From positions 35,961-99,960 of the forward strand of contig URSF01000004.1 in NCBI GenBank assembly GCA_900550445.1: DNA of 64,000 nucleotides, given 5' to 3'. Both the position numbers and the translations under genes were made by a program. Below, one piece after another: positions 52,356-60,903 of this stretch (position 1 is the first letter of the stretch; each line of letters opens with the position of its first letter). The notes under the pieces were generated by a model that was given only the letters and a program-made list of their open reading frames with translations, made no database searches and was not told the DNA's origin. The DNA is from an uncultured Rhodospirillaceae bacterium. Its GTDB lineage: Bacteria > Pseudomonadota > Alphaproteobacteria > CAAGCB01 > CAG-977.

Positions 52356-53284
52356 CAGACCTCCTCCTGCGCCAGCCCCATCAAAGAGCGGGCGTAATCT
52401 TGCGCTTTGAACGGTTGTAAATCGGTAATTTGTTCCCCGACGCCGATCAGATGCACCGGCAACTTAAATTCATCGGTCAGCGCGATTGTCACACCGCCTT
52501 TTGCCGTGCCGTCCAATTTGGTTAAAATCAGTCCCGTCACGGGAATCATTTCGGAAAAAATTTTTACCTGAGAATGAGCGTTTTGGCCGACGGTCGCGTC
52601 CAAAACCTGCAGACAGGCGTGCGGCGCGTCGGGAATTTGTTTTTTGATAATGCGGATAATTTTTTGCAGTTCTTCCATCAGTTCCGATTTGTTTTGCAGC
52701 CGTCCGGCCGTGTCGATGAATAAAACGTCATCATTGTTTTTGCGCGCTTCGGCCAACGCGTCAAACACCAATCCCGCGGCGTCTGCTCCGGTCGGGCGGG
52801 ATACGACGGGACACCCCGTGCGTTCCCCCCAGACTTTTAACTGTTCGACCGCCGCCGCCCTGAACGTGTCCGCCGCGGCAAAGCGGACTTTTAGGCCGCG
52901 CTTTTTATACTGATGCGCCAGTTTGCCGATGGTTGTCGTTTTGCCCGCGCCGTTTACCCCCGCCATTAAAATAACAAACGGTTTTTTATCGGAATCTATT
53001 TTCAGTTCCCGCGCATAAGGCTCCAGCTTCGCGGCAATTCTGTCCGCGAAAAAAGAACGGATTTCTTCGGAATCGACTTCCTTGTCAAATTTTTCTTTCG
53101 CCAGTTCGGCGGTCAGCGCTGCGGCCGTTTTCGTGCCGACGTCCGCCATAATCAGCAGGTCTTCTATGTCATTCAGCGTTTCCCGGTCCAGCTTTTTTTT
53201 GGTCAACAACCCGCCGATTCCGGAAACCAGCGGCGCAGCGGTGCGCGACAATCCCTGTTTTATGCGCTCGAACCAGCCTGACAT
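52355..53284 (-). CDS. ftsY: signal recognition particle receptor FtsY
   Basis: 309 residues from the ATG at 53284, one base after the mtaB stop; a longer in-frame start would overlap mtaB. It has the N domain (GLLTKKKLDRETLNDIEDLL) and G domain: GVNGAGKTTTIGKLA, DTFRAAAVEQLKVW, DTAGRLQNKSELMEEL, LTKLDGTAKGG and GVGEQITDLQPF. The long acidic A domain of enterobacterial FtsY is absent, as is usual in this class. It docks the Ffh-ribosome complex to the membrane; Ffh is encoded divergently 1.5 kb away. Confidence 0.95.
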   Translation of the reverse strand: MSGWFERIKQGLSRTAAPLVSGIGGLLTKKKLDRETLNDIEDLLIMADVGTKTAAALTAELAKEKFDKEVDSEEIRSFFADRIAAKLEPYARELKIDSDKKPFVILMAGVNGAGKTTTIGKLAHQYKKRGLKVRFAAADTFRAAAVEQLKVWGERTGCPVVSRPTGADAAGLVFDALAEARKNNDDVLFIDTAGRLQNKSELMEELQKIIRIIKKQIPDAPHACLQVLDATVGQNAHSQVKIFSEMIPVTGLILTKLDGTAKGGVTIALTDEFKLPVHLIGVGEQITDLQPFKAQDYARSLMGLAQEEV

Positions 53285-53285
53285 T

Positions 53286-54497
53286 TTAAAGAACGCTCCC
53301 TTCAAAAACACCTGTTTGCATAATGCCCGTCAGCCGGACGGGAATAAAATCTCCTGCTTTGAAACTGCCGGCGACATGTACGTTCAGATAGTGTTCGCAC
53401 AGTCCTTTTTGATCTGTTTCATACAAAACGACGGCTGTTTGTCCTATTCTGCCCTCCATGTATTTAAAAAGCAAGCGTTCTCCCGCTTCTCTTAACATCT
53501 TGGCGCGTTCTTTGCGCGCGGGGACGGGAACCTGCGGCATTTTTGCCGCCGGCGTTCCTGGACGCACGGAATACGGAAAAACATGCAGATGCGTCAGACC
53601 GGCCGTTTCCGCCAGATCAAGCGTGTTGTGAAACATCGCTTCGGTTTCGGTCGGAAAACCCGTGATAAAGTCCGCGCCGAATACAATGTCCGGCCGCGCG
53701 GCGCGCAGTTTTCGGCACAAGGTTAGAATATCTTCGCGCGTATGCCGGCGGGCCATTCGTTTTAAGATCATGTTGTCGCCGGACTGGGCGGACAAATGAA
53801 CGTGCGGCTGCAAAATGTCGGAGCGGGCAAACAGAGAAATCAGATCGTCATGCACGCACGCCGGGTCAAGCGACCCCAGACGCAGCCTTTTCAGCCCGCC
53901 GATGTTTGTCAAAGCTTCAACCAGCTTTGCGAAATCGGGATAATCCGTAATATCAACGCCGGTCAGCCCGATTTCGGCATATCCCTGATCAACCAGTTTT
54001 CGGGCGTGATGCAGGATTTTTTGCGCCGGCAGATAAACGCTTTTGCCGCGCGCCTGCGGGACGATGCAGAAAGTGCAATGATTGTCGCAGCCCTGCTGGA
54101 TTTGAATGAATGCCCGGCACCGTCCGTCAAAGAAAACGGGTTCCGGCGGTTCAAAGTCGACGGAAGTGTCCGGATCGGCGGCCAAAACGTCGGGTTTTTC
54201 GGGCTTGAAGTTTTCGACGTTCAGTTTTTCACGATTTCCCAGAACGCGGTCGACTTCGGGCATTTGCGCATAGACTTCGGGGTGGACCTGGGCGGCGCAG
54301 CCGGTAACGACCAGATAAGCGTCCGGGTGTTCGCGGCGCAGTTTTCTGATCGCCTGACGGCACTGGCGTTCCGCTTCGCCCGTTACCGCGCAGGTGTTGA
54401 CGACGACAATATTGTCCGGCAGCCCGCTCATTTCCCGCATGGCGGCGGATTCGTAAGCGTTTAAACGGCAGCCGAAAGTAACAATGTGTGCTGGCAT
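53286..54497 (-). CDS. mtaB: tRNA t6A37 methylthiotransferase MtaB
   Basis: 403 residues. N-terminal UPF0004 cluster (IVTFGCRLNAYESAAM, VVNTCAVTGEAERQCRQ, VTGCAAQVHPE), the radical SAM motif GCDNHCTFCIVPQARGKS (CxxxCxxC), LTGVDITDYPDF, HLSAQSGDNMILKRMARRHT and GADFITGFPTET, and a C-terminal TRAM-like strand set. RLNAYE and the short length mark MtaB rather than MiaB. It converts t6A to ms2t6A at position 37 of tRNAs reading ANN codons. First gene of the mtaB-ftsY-transporter-CNB run. Confidence 0.92.
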   Translation of the reverse strand: MPAHIVTFGCRLNAYESAAMREMSGLPDNIVVVNTCAVTGEAERQCRQAIRKLRREHPDAYLVVTGCAAQVHPEVYAQMPEVDRVLGNREKLNVENFKPEKPDVLAADPDTSVDFEPPEPVFFDGRCRAFIQIQQGCDNHCTFCIVPQARGKSVYLPAQKILHHARKLVDQGYAEIGLTGVDITDYPDFAKLVEALTNIGGLKRLRLGSLDPACVHDDLISLFARSDILQPHVHLSAQSGDNMILKRMARRHTREDILTLCRKLRAARPDIVFGADFITGFPTETEAMFHNTLDLAETAGLTHLHVFPYSVRPGTPAAKMPQVPVPARKERAKMLREAGERLLFKYMEGRIGQTAVVLYETDQKGLCEHYLNVHVAGSFKAGDFIPVRLTGIMQTGVFEGSVL

Positions 54498-54609
54498 GGC
54501 ATATCCTGAACTTTTTACGGTAACTTAACAAAAAATGTACTTGGGAGCAAATGTTTGCCGTCAAAATATTTCTTTTTTGTTTTTATGCGCGAAAAAGAGT
54601 CTTTCTTTG

Positions 54610-54638
54610 TTGACTCTTTGCCGCCGAAAGGGTATACA
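54610..54638 (+). promoter_or_regulatory. strong sigma70-type promoter ahead of ffh
   Basis: TTGACT at 54610-54615, 17-bp spacer, TATACA at 54633-54638. Transcription should start near 54645, leaving a leader of about 107 nt before the ffh ATG. Confidence 0.75.
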
Positions 54639-54644
54639 AACCTT

Positions 54645-54727
54645 GTTTTCATAAAGGTTTTAACAGCCTTATGCCTCTAAGGAGGTCCGTCTGCCGGTGA
54701 AGGTACGCTCACAGACGCCTTTTTTGT
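54645..54727 (+). ncRNA. structured leader or small RNA with terminator-like hairpin upstream of ffh
   Basis: Three hairpins can be drawn: AACCTT/AAGGTT near 54640-54660, CCTTA/TAAGG (54667-54682), and a terminator-like one CGTCTG...TGA/TCA...CAGACG (54688-54717) followed by six T. Inside lies a possible nine-codon leader peptide from the ATG at 54671 (MPLRRSVCR) whose two adjacent AGG codons also form a Shine-Dalgarno-like AAGGAGG, and whose stop falls in the last hairpin. This is either an attenuator for the ffh operon or an independent short RNA. It does not contain the SRP RNA core. Confidence 0.45.
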
Positions 54728-54751
54728 GTGCATAAGAAGTATAGAGGAAAA

Positions 54752-56143
54752 ATGTTCGATACTTTGGCAGAAAAATTGGGCGGCGTGTTCGACCGTCTGG
54801 CGCGCCGGGGAGCTTTAAGCGAAGCCAACGTTGACGAAGCCATGCGGGAAATCCGCGTCGCTTTGCTGGAGGCCGACGTCGCTTTGCCCGTCGTGAAGGA
54901 TTTTATCGCCAAAGTCCGCGAACAGGCCGTCGGCCAGGCTGTGATCAAGTCCGTCACGCCGTCGCAGATGGTCGTTAAAATCGTCAATGACGCTCTGGTC
55001 GAAATGCTGGGCGGAGAAAACGCCGCGCTGGATCTGGCGGCCGTTCCTCCCGTGCCGGTTTTAATGGTCGGGCTGCAGGGATCGGGAAAAACGACGACGT
55101 CGGCTAAGCTGGCTTTGCGCCTGAAAAAAGAAAAAAAGAAAGTTCTGCTGGCGTCTTTGGATATTTACCGTCCGGCGGCGCAGGAACAGCTGGCGCAGCT
55201 CGGAAAACAGATTGACGTCGATTCTTTGCCCGTTATTGCCGGCGAAAAGCCGAAAGCGATCGCGCAGCGCGCCATGACGGAAGGACGCAGGGGCGGTTAT
55301 GACGTCGTTATTCTTGATACGGCGGGGCGGCTGCACATTGATCTGGACATGATGGGCGAAGTCGCCGAAATCCGTTCGATCGTCCGACCGAAAGAAACGC
55401 TTTTGGTCGTTGACGCTCTGGCCGGGCAGGACGCGGTGAACATAGCGCGCGAGTTTAACGATAAAATCGGCGTAACAGGCATTGTTCTGACTCGTATTGA
55501 CGGCGATTCGCGCGGCGGCGCGGCTTTGTCGATGCGTGCGGTGACGGGCCGTCCGATCAAATTTTTGGGCGCCGGCGAAAAGGTCGAAGCGCTGGAACCG
55601 TTCCGCCCCGATCGTCTGGCCGGGCGCATTTTGGGAATGGGCGACGTTGTTTCTCTGGTGGAAACGGCGGCGGAAAAAATGGATAAGGATGAAGCGGAAC
55701 GTGTCGCCAAACGTATGATGGACGGCCGCTTTGATTTAAACGACATGTTGTCCCAGCTGCGCCAGATGCAGAAAATGGGCGATTTGAAAGGGCTGCTGGG
55801 CATGCTGCCGGGAATCGGCAAATTCAAGGCGCAGCTGGACGCAGCTAAAATCGACAATAAAGTTTTTAAACGGCAGGAGGCGATCATTCTTTCCATGACG
55901 CCCCGGGAACGCCGGAATCCGGACATCATCAAGGCGGCGCGTAAAAAACGTATTGCCGCTGGGTGCGGTTTGTCCGTTCAGGACGTCAACAAATTGTTGA
56001 AGCAGTATGAACAAATCGCAGATGTGATGAAAAAGATGAAAAAAGTGGGAAAGCGGGGACTGTTCGGGGGTCTGCCCGGCGGTTTCGGCGGCGGAACGGG
56101 CGGAATGGGGGGATTCCCTCCGTTCGGCGGGTTTCCGTCATAA
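54752..56143 (+). CDS. ffh: signal recognition particle protein Ffh
   Basis: 463 residues from the ATG at 54752 (AGAGGA upstream). NG domain with GLQGSGKTTTSAKLA, SLDIYRPAAQEQLAQL, DTAGRLHIDLDMM, LTRIDGDSRGGAA and GAGEKVEALEPF; then a Met-rich M domain (FDLNDMLSQLRQMQKMGDLK, MTPRERRNPDIIKAARKKRI) and a Gly/Phe-rich tail. It binds 4.5S RNA and signal sequences. Heads the ffh-rpsP-rimM-trmD-rplS group, an order common in proteobacteria. Confidence 0.96.
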   Translation: MFDTLAEKLGGVFDRLARRGALSEANVDEAMREIRVALLEADVALPVVKDFIAKVREQAVGQAVIKSVTPSQMVVKIVNDALVEMLGGENAALDLAAVPPVPVLMVGLQGSGKTTTSAKLALRLKKEKKKVLLASLDIYRPAAQEQLAQLGKQIDVDSLPVIAGEKPKAIAQRAMTEGRRGGYDVVILDTAGRLHIDLDMMGEVAEIRSIVRPKETLLVVDALAGQDAVNIAREFNDKIGVTGIVLTRIDGDSRGGAALSMRAVTGRPIKFLGAGEKVEALEPFRPDRLAGRILGMGDVVSLVETAAEKMDKDEAERVAKRMMDGRFDLNDMLSQLRQMQKMGDLKGLLGMLPGIGKFKAQLDAAKIDNKVFKRQEAIILSMTPRERRNPDIIKAARKKRIAAGCGLSVQDVNKLLKQYEQIADVMKKMKKVGKRGLFGGLPGGFGGGTGGMGGFPPFGGFPS

Positions 56144-56181
56144 TGCAGACAATAACTTTGATTTAAGTGAGGTAACTAAAT

Positions 56182-56577
56182 ATGTCAGTTCGTATCAGAC
56201 TTGCCCGCGGCGGATCGAAAGGGGCTCCTTTCCATAAAATCGTCGTGGCTGACCAGCGCGCGCCGCGTGACGGCCGCTTTATTGAACGCGTCGGATCTTA
56301 CAATCCGCTGCTGCCGGCGGAACATGCCGAACGCATCGTTGTCAAAGCCGACCGCGTAAAATACTGGCTGGGCGTCGGTGCTCAACCGACCGAACGCGTT
56401 GCGAAACTGTTGTCCAAAATGGGACTGTGCGCCGCGCCGGTTATTAACGAACGTCCGCAGAAATCTGCGCCGAAGGCAAAGGCTCAGGAACGCGCGAAAG
56501 CTAAGGCCGAAGCCGCTGCCGCCGCTGCCGAAGCGGCTGCTGCTCCTGCTGAAGCCGCTGAACCGGCCGAAGCTTAA
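56182..56577 (+). CDS. rpsP: 30S ribosomal protein S16
   Basis: 131 residues. The start SVRIRLARGGSKGAPFHKIV and ERVGSYNPLLP, VKADRVKYWLGVGAQPTERV are the S16 core (about 80 residues). The rest is an Ala/Lys/Glu tail longer than usual, as seen in other Alphaproteobacteria. Confidence 0.96.
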   Translation: MSVRIRLARGGSKGAPFHKIVVADQRAPRDGRFIERVGSYNPLLPAEHAERIVVKADRVKYWLGVGAQPTERVAKLLSKMGLCAAPVINERPQKSAPKAKAQERAKAKAEAAAAAAEAAAAPAEAAEPAEA

Positions 56578-56602
56578 TTTTCTTTGAAGAAAGAAGACGG
56601 CA

Positions 56603-57133
56603 ATGACTGTTTCCGGGGATAACAATCTGGTTTGCGTGGGCGTCATTACGACGGTTCACGGCGTCCGCGGAAATGTCAAAGTCAAAAGCTTTACGCGTAA
56701 CGCGGCTGATTTTGCCGGTTTCGGCACATTGTGCGACGCGTCCGGCAGACGTTCTTTTGATGTTAAAATCGTCGGGGAAAGCAAAGGAATTTTTCTGGTG
56801 CAAATCGACGGTATAACGGACAGGACGGCGGCGGAGGCGCTGCGGGGAACGGAATTGTATGTTGCCCGCGACAAATTGCCCGAAACGGCGGAAAACGAAT
56901 TTTACTATGCCGATCTGATCGGTATGACGGCAAAAACGCCGGACGGTAAAGTTCTGGGACAGATCAAGGCTGTTTATAATTTCGGCGCGGGGGACATGCT
57001 GGAAATTAACGGAGTTGAGGATTTCGTTTCTTTTTCGCAGAAAAATGTGCCCGACGTTGATTTGAAAAACAAAACGATAACGGTCTGTATGCCGCAAAGC
57101 GTTGAAGCGAAACCCGAAAAGCCGGAGTCGTAA
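56603..57133 (+). CDS. rimM: ribosome maturation factor RimM
   Basis: 176 residues. N-terminal domain VCVGVITTVHGVRGNVKVKS and the PRC-barrel part EFYYADLIGMTAKTPDGKVL, FGAGDMLEI. Assists 30S head assembly near S19. Lies between rpsP and trmD in the conserved order. Confidence 0.93.
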   Translation: MTVSGDNNLVCVGVITTVHGVRGNVKVKSFTRNAADFAGFGTLCDASGRRSFDVKIVGESKGIFLVQIDGITDRTAAEALRGTELYVARDKLPETAENEFYYADLIGMTAKTPDGKVLGQIKAVYNFGAGDMLEINGVEDFVSFSQKNVPDVDLKNKTITVCMPQSVEAKPEKPES

Positions 57134-57137
57134 AAAA

Positions 57138-57848
57138 ATGTCTTTTTTTACGGCAAACGTGCTGACCGTTTTTCCCGAAATGTTTCCGGGGTATCTGGGA
57201 CATTCATTGGCGGGGAAGGCTCTGGACGAAGGGGTGTGGACGCTGAACGTGACGAATATCCGCGATTTTGCGGCGGATCGTCATAAAACGGTGGACGATA
57301 CGCCTTTCGGCGGCGGAGCCGGAATGGTCATGCGCCCCGATGTGCTGGGCAGGGCTGTGGAAGCCGTTCATCACGCGGGTACGCGTCTGATCTATTTTTC
57401 ACCGCGCGGCACGCAAGTGACGCAGAAAATGGTGGAAGAACTGGCAAACGAAGGCGAGGCGACTTTCCTTTGCGGCCGGTTTGAAGGAATAGACGAACGC
57501 GTGTTGGAAGCTTTTCCGTTTGAAGAAGTCAGCTTGGGCGACTTTGTTCTTTCGGGGGGCGAACCGGCGGCTTTGGCGGTATTGGACGCGGTCGTGCGTT
57601 TACTGCCCGGAGTAATGGGGTGCCGTGATTCTTTGAACGAAGAAAGTTTCAGCAACGGTTTGCTGGAATATCCGCAGTATACGCGTCCTGTCGAATGGAA
57701 CGGGCGCACGGTGCCGGAAGTTTTAAGTTCCGGACATCACGGACGGATTGCCGCGTGGCGTTTGTCACAGGCCGAAGAATTAACAAAACGGCGGCGACCG
57801 GATTTGTGGAAAGCTTATCTGGAAACCGCAAAAAAGCGAGAGGATTAA
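57138..57848 (+). CDS. trmD: tRNA (guanine37-N1)-methyltransferase TrmD
   Basis: 236 residues from the ATG at 57138. FTANVLTVFPEMFPGYLGHS, DDTPFGGGAGMVMRPDV, the SAM-binding trefoil knot LCGRFEGIDERVLE and VSLGDFVLSGGEPAALAVLD, and NGLLEYPQYTRP. Methylates G37 of tRNAs to prevent frameshifting. The 4-bp gap to rplS and short gap from rimM indicate one operon. Confidence 0.96.
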   Translation: MSFFTANVLTVFPEMFPGYLGHSLAGKALDEGVWTLNVTNIRDFAADRHKTVDDTPFGGGAGMVMRPDVLGRAVEAVHHAGTRLIYFSPRGTQVTQKMVEELANEGEATFLCGRFEGIDERVLEAFPFEEVSLGDFVLSGGEPAALAVLDAVVRLLPGVMGCRDSLNEESFSNGLLEYPQYTRPVEWNGRTVPEVLSSGHHGRIAAWRLSQAEELTKRRRPDLWKAYLETAKKRED

Positions 57849-57852
57849 AAAA

Positions 57853-58224
57853 ATGGATTTGATTAAAACGCTCGAAAAAGAGCAGATGGAAAAACTGACG
57901 AAGAAAGAAGGTTTTCCTGAATTTAAAGCCGGCGACACGCTGCGCGTTCACGCGAAAGTGGTCGAAGGCGACCGTGAACGTATTCAGATTTTTGAAGGCG
58001 TTTGCATTGCGCGCAAGAACGACGGTTTGAATTCAACGTTCACCGTGCGCAAGATTTCTTTCGGCGAAGGCGTTGAACGTGTGTTCCCCGTTTATTCTCC
58101 GAACGTTGCCAAAGTGGAAGTTTCCCGCCGCGGTAAAGTTCGCCGCGCCAAGTTGTATTACCTCCGCAACCTGCGCGGTAAAGCGGCCCGTATCGCCGAA
58201 ATCAACGATACGGCGGCGAAATAA
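57853..58224 (+). CDS. rplS: 50S ribosomal protein L19
   Basis: 123 residues. GDTLRVHAKVVEGDRERIQI, FEGVCIARKNDGLNSTFTVR, GVERVFPVYSPNVAKVEV and GKVRRAKLYYLRNLRGKAAR are the whole L19 signature. End of the ffh operon. Confidence 0.97.
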   Translation: MDLIKTLEKEQMEKLTKKEGFPEFKAGDTLRVHAKVVEGDRERIQIFEGVCIARKNDGLNSTFTVRKISFGEGVERVFPVYSPNVAKVEVSRRGKVRRAKLYYLRNLRGKAARIAEINDTAAK

Positions 58225-58245
58225 TTTCTTTTTGCCTCTGGCTTT

Positions 58246-58293
58246 CGGAAAGGAAGCGGACTGTTTTCGGTCCGTCTTCCTTTCGGCAGGGCT
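58246..58293 (+). terminator. large imperfect hairpin after rplS
   Basis: CGGAAAGGAAGCGGAC pairs with GTCCGTCTTCCTTTCGG around a TGTTTTCG loop, one base bulged. The T-run is weak and lies about 15 bp beyond; a second palindrome (GCTTTTGATCAAAAGC, 58311-58326) is followed by T-rich sequence. One of the two probably ends the ffh operon ahead of asd. Confidence 0.5.
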
Positions 58294-58367
58294 GAAGAAT
58301 TTTTCCCGATGCTTTTGATCAAAAGCAGGCGGGGTTTTGTTGTTTTTTGATTATTGGAGAAAACGCA

Positions 58368-59387
58368 ATGGTAAAGGTTGCTGTTGTCGGCGCGACGGGA
58401 AACGTCGGACGCGAAATGTTGCAGACGCTGGCGCAAAGGGAATTCCCGGCGGACGAGGTCTTCGCCGTGGCTTCCGCTAAATCGGCCGGAAAAGAAGTTT
58501 CTTTCGGTGAAGACGCCGTTTTAAAGGTTCATGATCTGGACAAGTTTGATTTTTCGGGCGTCGATATTGCTTTGATGAGCGCGGGCGGTTCCGTTTCGGA
58601 AAAATACGCGCCGAAAATCGCGGCGGCCGGCTGTGTCGTGATTGACAATTCGTCGCAGTGGCGCATGGATCCCGACGTTCCTTTGGTCGTGCCCGAAGTC
58701 AATCCCGAAGCCATTGCGGATTATAAAAAGAAAAATATTATTGCCAATCCGAATTGTTCAACGATTCAGATGGTTGTGCCTTTGGCTGCTTTGCACAAGG
58801 CTTTTCATATTACACGCGTTGTTGTGACGACGTATCAGTCCGTTTCGGGCGCCGGAAAAGCCGCAATGGACGAATTGTTCGATCAGACAAAAGGCATTTA
58901 TTGGGGGGAAGAGCTTTCAAAAACGCAAAAGAAATTCCCCAAACAGATTGCTTTTAACGTTATTCCGCATATTGATGTGTTTTTAGACGACGGTTCGACC
59001 AAGGAAGAATGGAAAATGACGGCGGAAACCAAAAAGATTTTGGATCCGAAAATCAAAGTCCATGCCAACTGCGCCCGCGTCCCCGTATTTGTCGGTCATG
59101 CCGAATACGTTAATATTGAAACACAAAAGGAAATTTCGGATAAAGAAGCCACGTTTATTTTGAAAAAAACGCCGGGCGTGACGGTGTTGGATACGCGTGA
59201 ACCGGGCGGTTATCCGACCCAGGCCGAAATTGCGGGCGAAGACGACGTTTTTGTTTCGCGCATTCGTTCGGATTCAACGGTTGATAACGGGCTGAGCTTT
59301 TGGTGCGTGGCGGACAATCTGCGCAAAGGGGCGGCTTTGAACGCCGTTCAGATTGCCGAAGTGCTGGTCCGGGATTATTTGAAATAA
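58368..59387 (+). CDS. asd: aspartate-semialdehyde dehydrogenase
   Basis: 339 residues from the ATG at 58368 (GGAG 8 bp upstream). VAVVGATGNVGREMLQTLA (NADP site), ALMSAGGSVSEKYAP, IIANPNCSTIQMVVPLA with the active-site cysteine, TYQSVSGAGKAAMDEL, KVHANCARVPVFVGHAEYVN and the C-terminal NAVQIAEVLV. Makes aspartate semialdehyde for lysine/diaminopimelate, threonine and methionine. Monocistronic, ended by the terminator at 59401. Confidence 0.95.
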   Translation: MVKVAVVGATGNVGREMLQTLAQREFPADEVFAVASAKSAGKEVSFGEDAVLKVHDLDKFDFSGVDIALMSAGGSVSEKYAPKIAAAGCVVIDNSSQWRMDPDVPLVVPEVNPEAIADYKKKNIIANPNCSTIQMVVPLAALHKAFHITRVVVTTYQSVSGAGKAAMDELFDQTKGIYWGEELSKTQKKFPKQIAFNVIPHIDVFLDDGSTKEEWKMTAETKKILDPKIKVHANCARVPVFVGHAEYVNIETQKEISDKEATFILKKTPGVTVLDTREPGGYPTQAEIAGEDDVFVSRIRSDSTVDNGLSFWCVADNLRKGAALNAVQIAEVLVRDYLK

Positions 59388-59399
59388 TTTAATTGAGAA

Positions 59400-59431
59400 A
59401 GAGCCTTACGGAAAACCGTAAGGCTTTTTTA
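59400..59431 (+). terminator. rho-independent terminator of asd
   Basis: Perfect 10-bp stem AGCCTTACGG / CCGTAAGGCT with AAAA loop and six T. It may also stop the convergent cysteine-rich gene less efficiently. Confidence 0.92.
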
Positions 59432-59438
59432 TAAGATG

Positions 59439-60583
59439 TTAATAGAGAGCGTCTACGAGACTTCCGTTGCCTCTATTTGTACATACACCACCTCTCAACG
59501 TAAAGCCGGTATAGCAGTTGGTACAGCTGTTGAAATCCGAACATCTTGCGCATCCGTAAGGACAAGGCATACATTCGTTCAAAGCAGCATTGTAATACCT
59601 TCCTATTTCACATTTTGAACAAATGCCGGTCGATGAATCGCATATGGAACAATTCGGACAGCAGACTAAGTTAAGTTTGACGCATTTTCCGTTTTGCAAC
59701 GTGTATCCTGTTTCGCATTGAGTGCATTGCGTGTCGGATGTGCAAGAAGTACAATTTTGTGAACAAGAGGAACACGATGTTACCGCTCCTCTGGAATATG
59801 TTCCCGCCGGACAGGTGACGCAACTTGTCCCCGCGCTTGCGTATGTTCCTGCCGGACAGGTTGAACAATACGTTGCTCCGGCTGAAGAAATTGTTCCTTT
59901 CGGGCAGGACGTACAATAATTTCCATCTTTATAATATCCGGCTTTACAGCTAAATGATGTTGCGTTGCAAATGGAATTGGTCGGGCATTGAGAGCAAGAG
60001 CCGGAATTTAAGAAATATCCCGTTTTGCAAACGGTGCAAAGTCCCGATGAATTACAACTGCTACAATTCGCCGGACAATTTATACAAGCGGCTGCCGATC
60101 CTGATGAAAAAGTTCCTGTCGGACAATTTGTACATCCGGCGGAACCGACTGATGAAAAAGTCCCCGCAGGACAAGAACTGCAATTTGTCGCTCCGGCAGC
60201 TGAATAATATCCTGCCGAGCAAAGAGTGCATTCTTTGCCGTTTTGATAATATCCCGCCACGCATTTAAATGTTCTGCCGTCACTGCAACTGGCATTTTCG
60301 GACAGACCAAACATAAATTCTCATTTAGAAATCTGCCGCTGTCGCAAGCAAGACATTCTCCTGTTACTTTATTGCAATTAGAACAATTGGGATCGCATTT
60401 TTTCAGTAGTTCGTTTTTTCCCGCTGTAGAAGATAAAATATTGTTTGATTCAACAGACGAACGTCCAAGTTTTACAGCTTTAACAAGTAAAAAAGAATTT
60501 TTTGTTTGTAAAAACTCCTCGGTATGACCGTTGAAGGGAGCCATACAGCATAGAAGTATGAAAATATAAAACATCTTTATCAT
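59439..60583 (-). pseudogene. cysteine-rich secreted repeat protein, split by a one-base frameshift
   Basis: The signal peptide (MIKMFYIFILLCCMAPFNGH) and first 95 residues read in one frame from 60583; the remaining roughly 285 residues read in another frame down to 59439. Joining them at the A4 run (plus strand T at 60295-60298) restores CLVCPK-NASCSDGRTFKC, which matches the internal repeat CPTNSICNATSFSC of the same protein. The product would be about 380 residues of CxxC repeats: furin-like (CSSCNSSGLCTVCKTGYF) and GCC2/GCC3-like (CPAGTFSSVGSAGCTNCP), as in eukaryotic receptors. After the signal comes FLLVKAVKLGR, shared with the 60904-61809 protein. The break could be a real loss, phase variation or a base-calling error; either way the intact form looks like a surface-exposed disulfide-rich protein. 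Confidence 0.75.
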
Positions 60584-60854
60584 GATATTCCCTCCTTTTT
60601 ATGTTGAAGTTTTTCTATTTTTGATAGAAATAAAAGGAGAGTCCACAAAAACATGGGGGGGTATATTTGTCATAAAAGTGAAATATTTTTTAAACGGCTT
60701 TGTGAATATATTCATTTGATTTATAATAATTTTTTATTATCTTTTTATAAAGAAAGTTTGAAAAGTATAAAAAGAGATCCGGGAAAATAAAAAGATATGC
60801 TCCTAAAACGCGAAAAATATTTTTTTGTTTTTTTATGTAAATTTTGTAGCTGAT
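60584..60854. other. AT-rich intergenic region
   Basis: About 270 bp upstream of the frameshifted gene and downstream of the 60904 gene. Apart from the promoter-proximal box at 60650-60685 and the terminator beside it, I see only AT-rich sequence with short A and T runs and no open frame or RNA. Confidence 0.6.
60648..60686 (-). promoter_or_regulatory. conserved box with C7 homopolymer upstream of cysteine-rich gene
   Basis: Minus strand reads CACTTTTATGACAAATATA, then seven C, then ATGTTTTTG, about 65 bp before the start codon. The same arrangement with nine C precedes the other cysteine-rich operon (62898-62935). ATGACA could be a -35 element, placing the C-run in the spacer. Confidence 0.55.
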
Positions 60855-60890
60855 AAAAAAAACAGCCTCTGTTCAGAGGCTGTTTTTTTT
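60855..60890 (-). terminator. rho-independent terminator of the 62835-60904 operon
   Basis: A-run, CAGCCTCT stem, 4-base loop, AGAGGCTG and eight T on either strand; 14 bp beyond the stop of the cysteine-rich gene. Confidence 0.92.
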
Positions 60891-60903
60891 ATTGAAAAGT
60901 ATC

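Noticed and set aside
54645..54727. 4.5S (SRP) RNA, because of proximity to ffh
   Set aside because: The conserved SRP core with its GGAAG-type loop and AGCAGCC element is absent on both strands.
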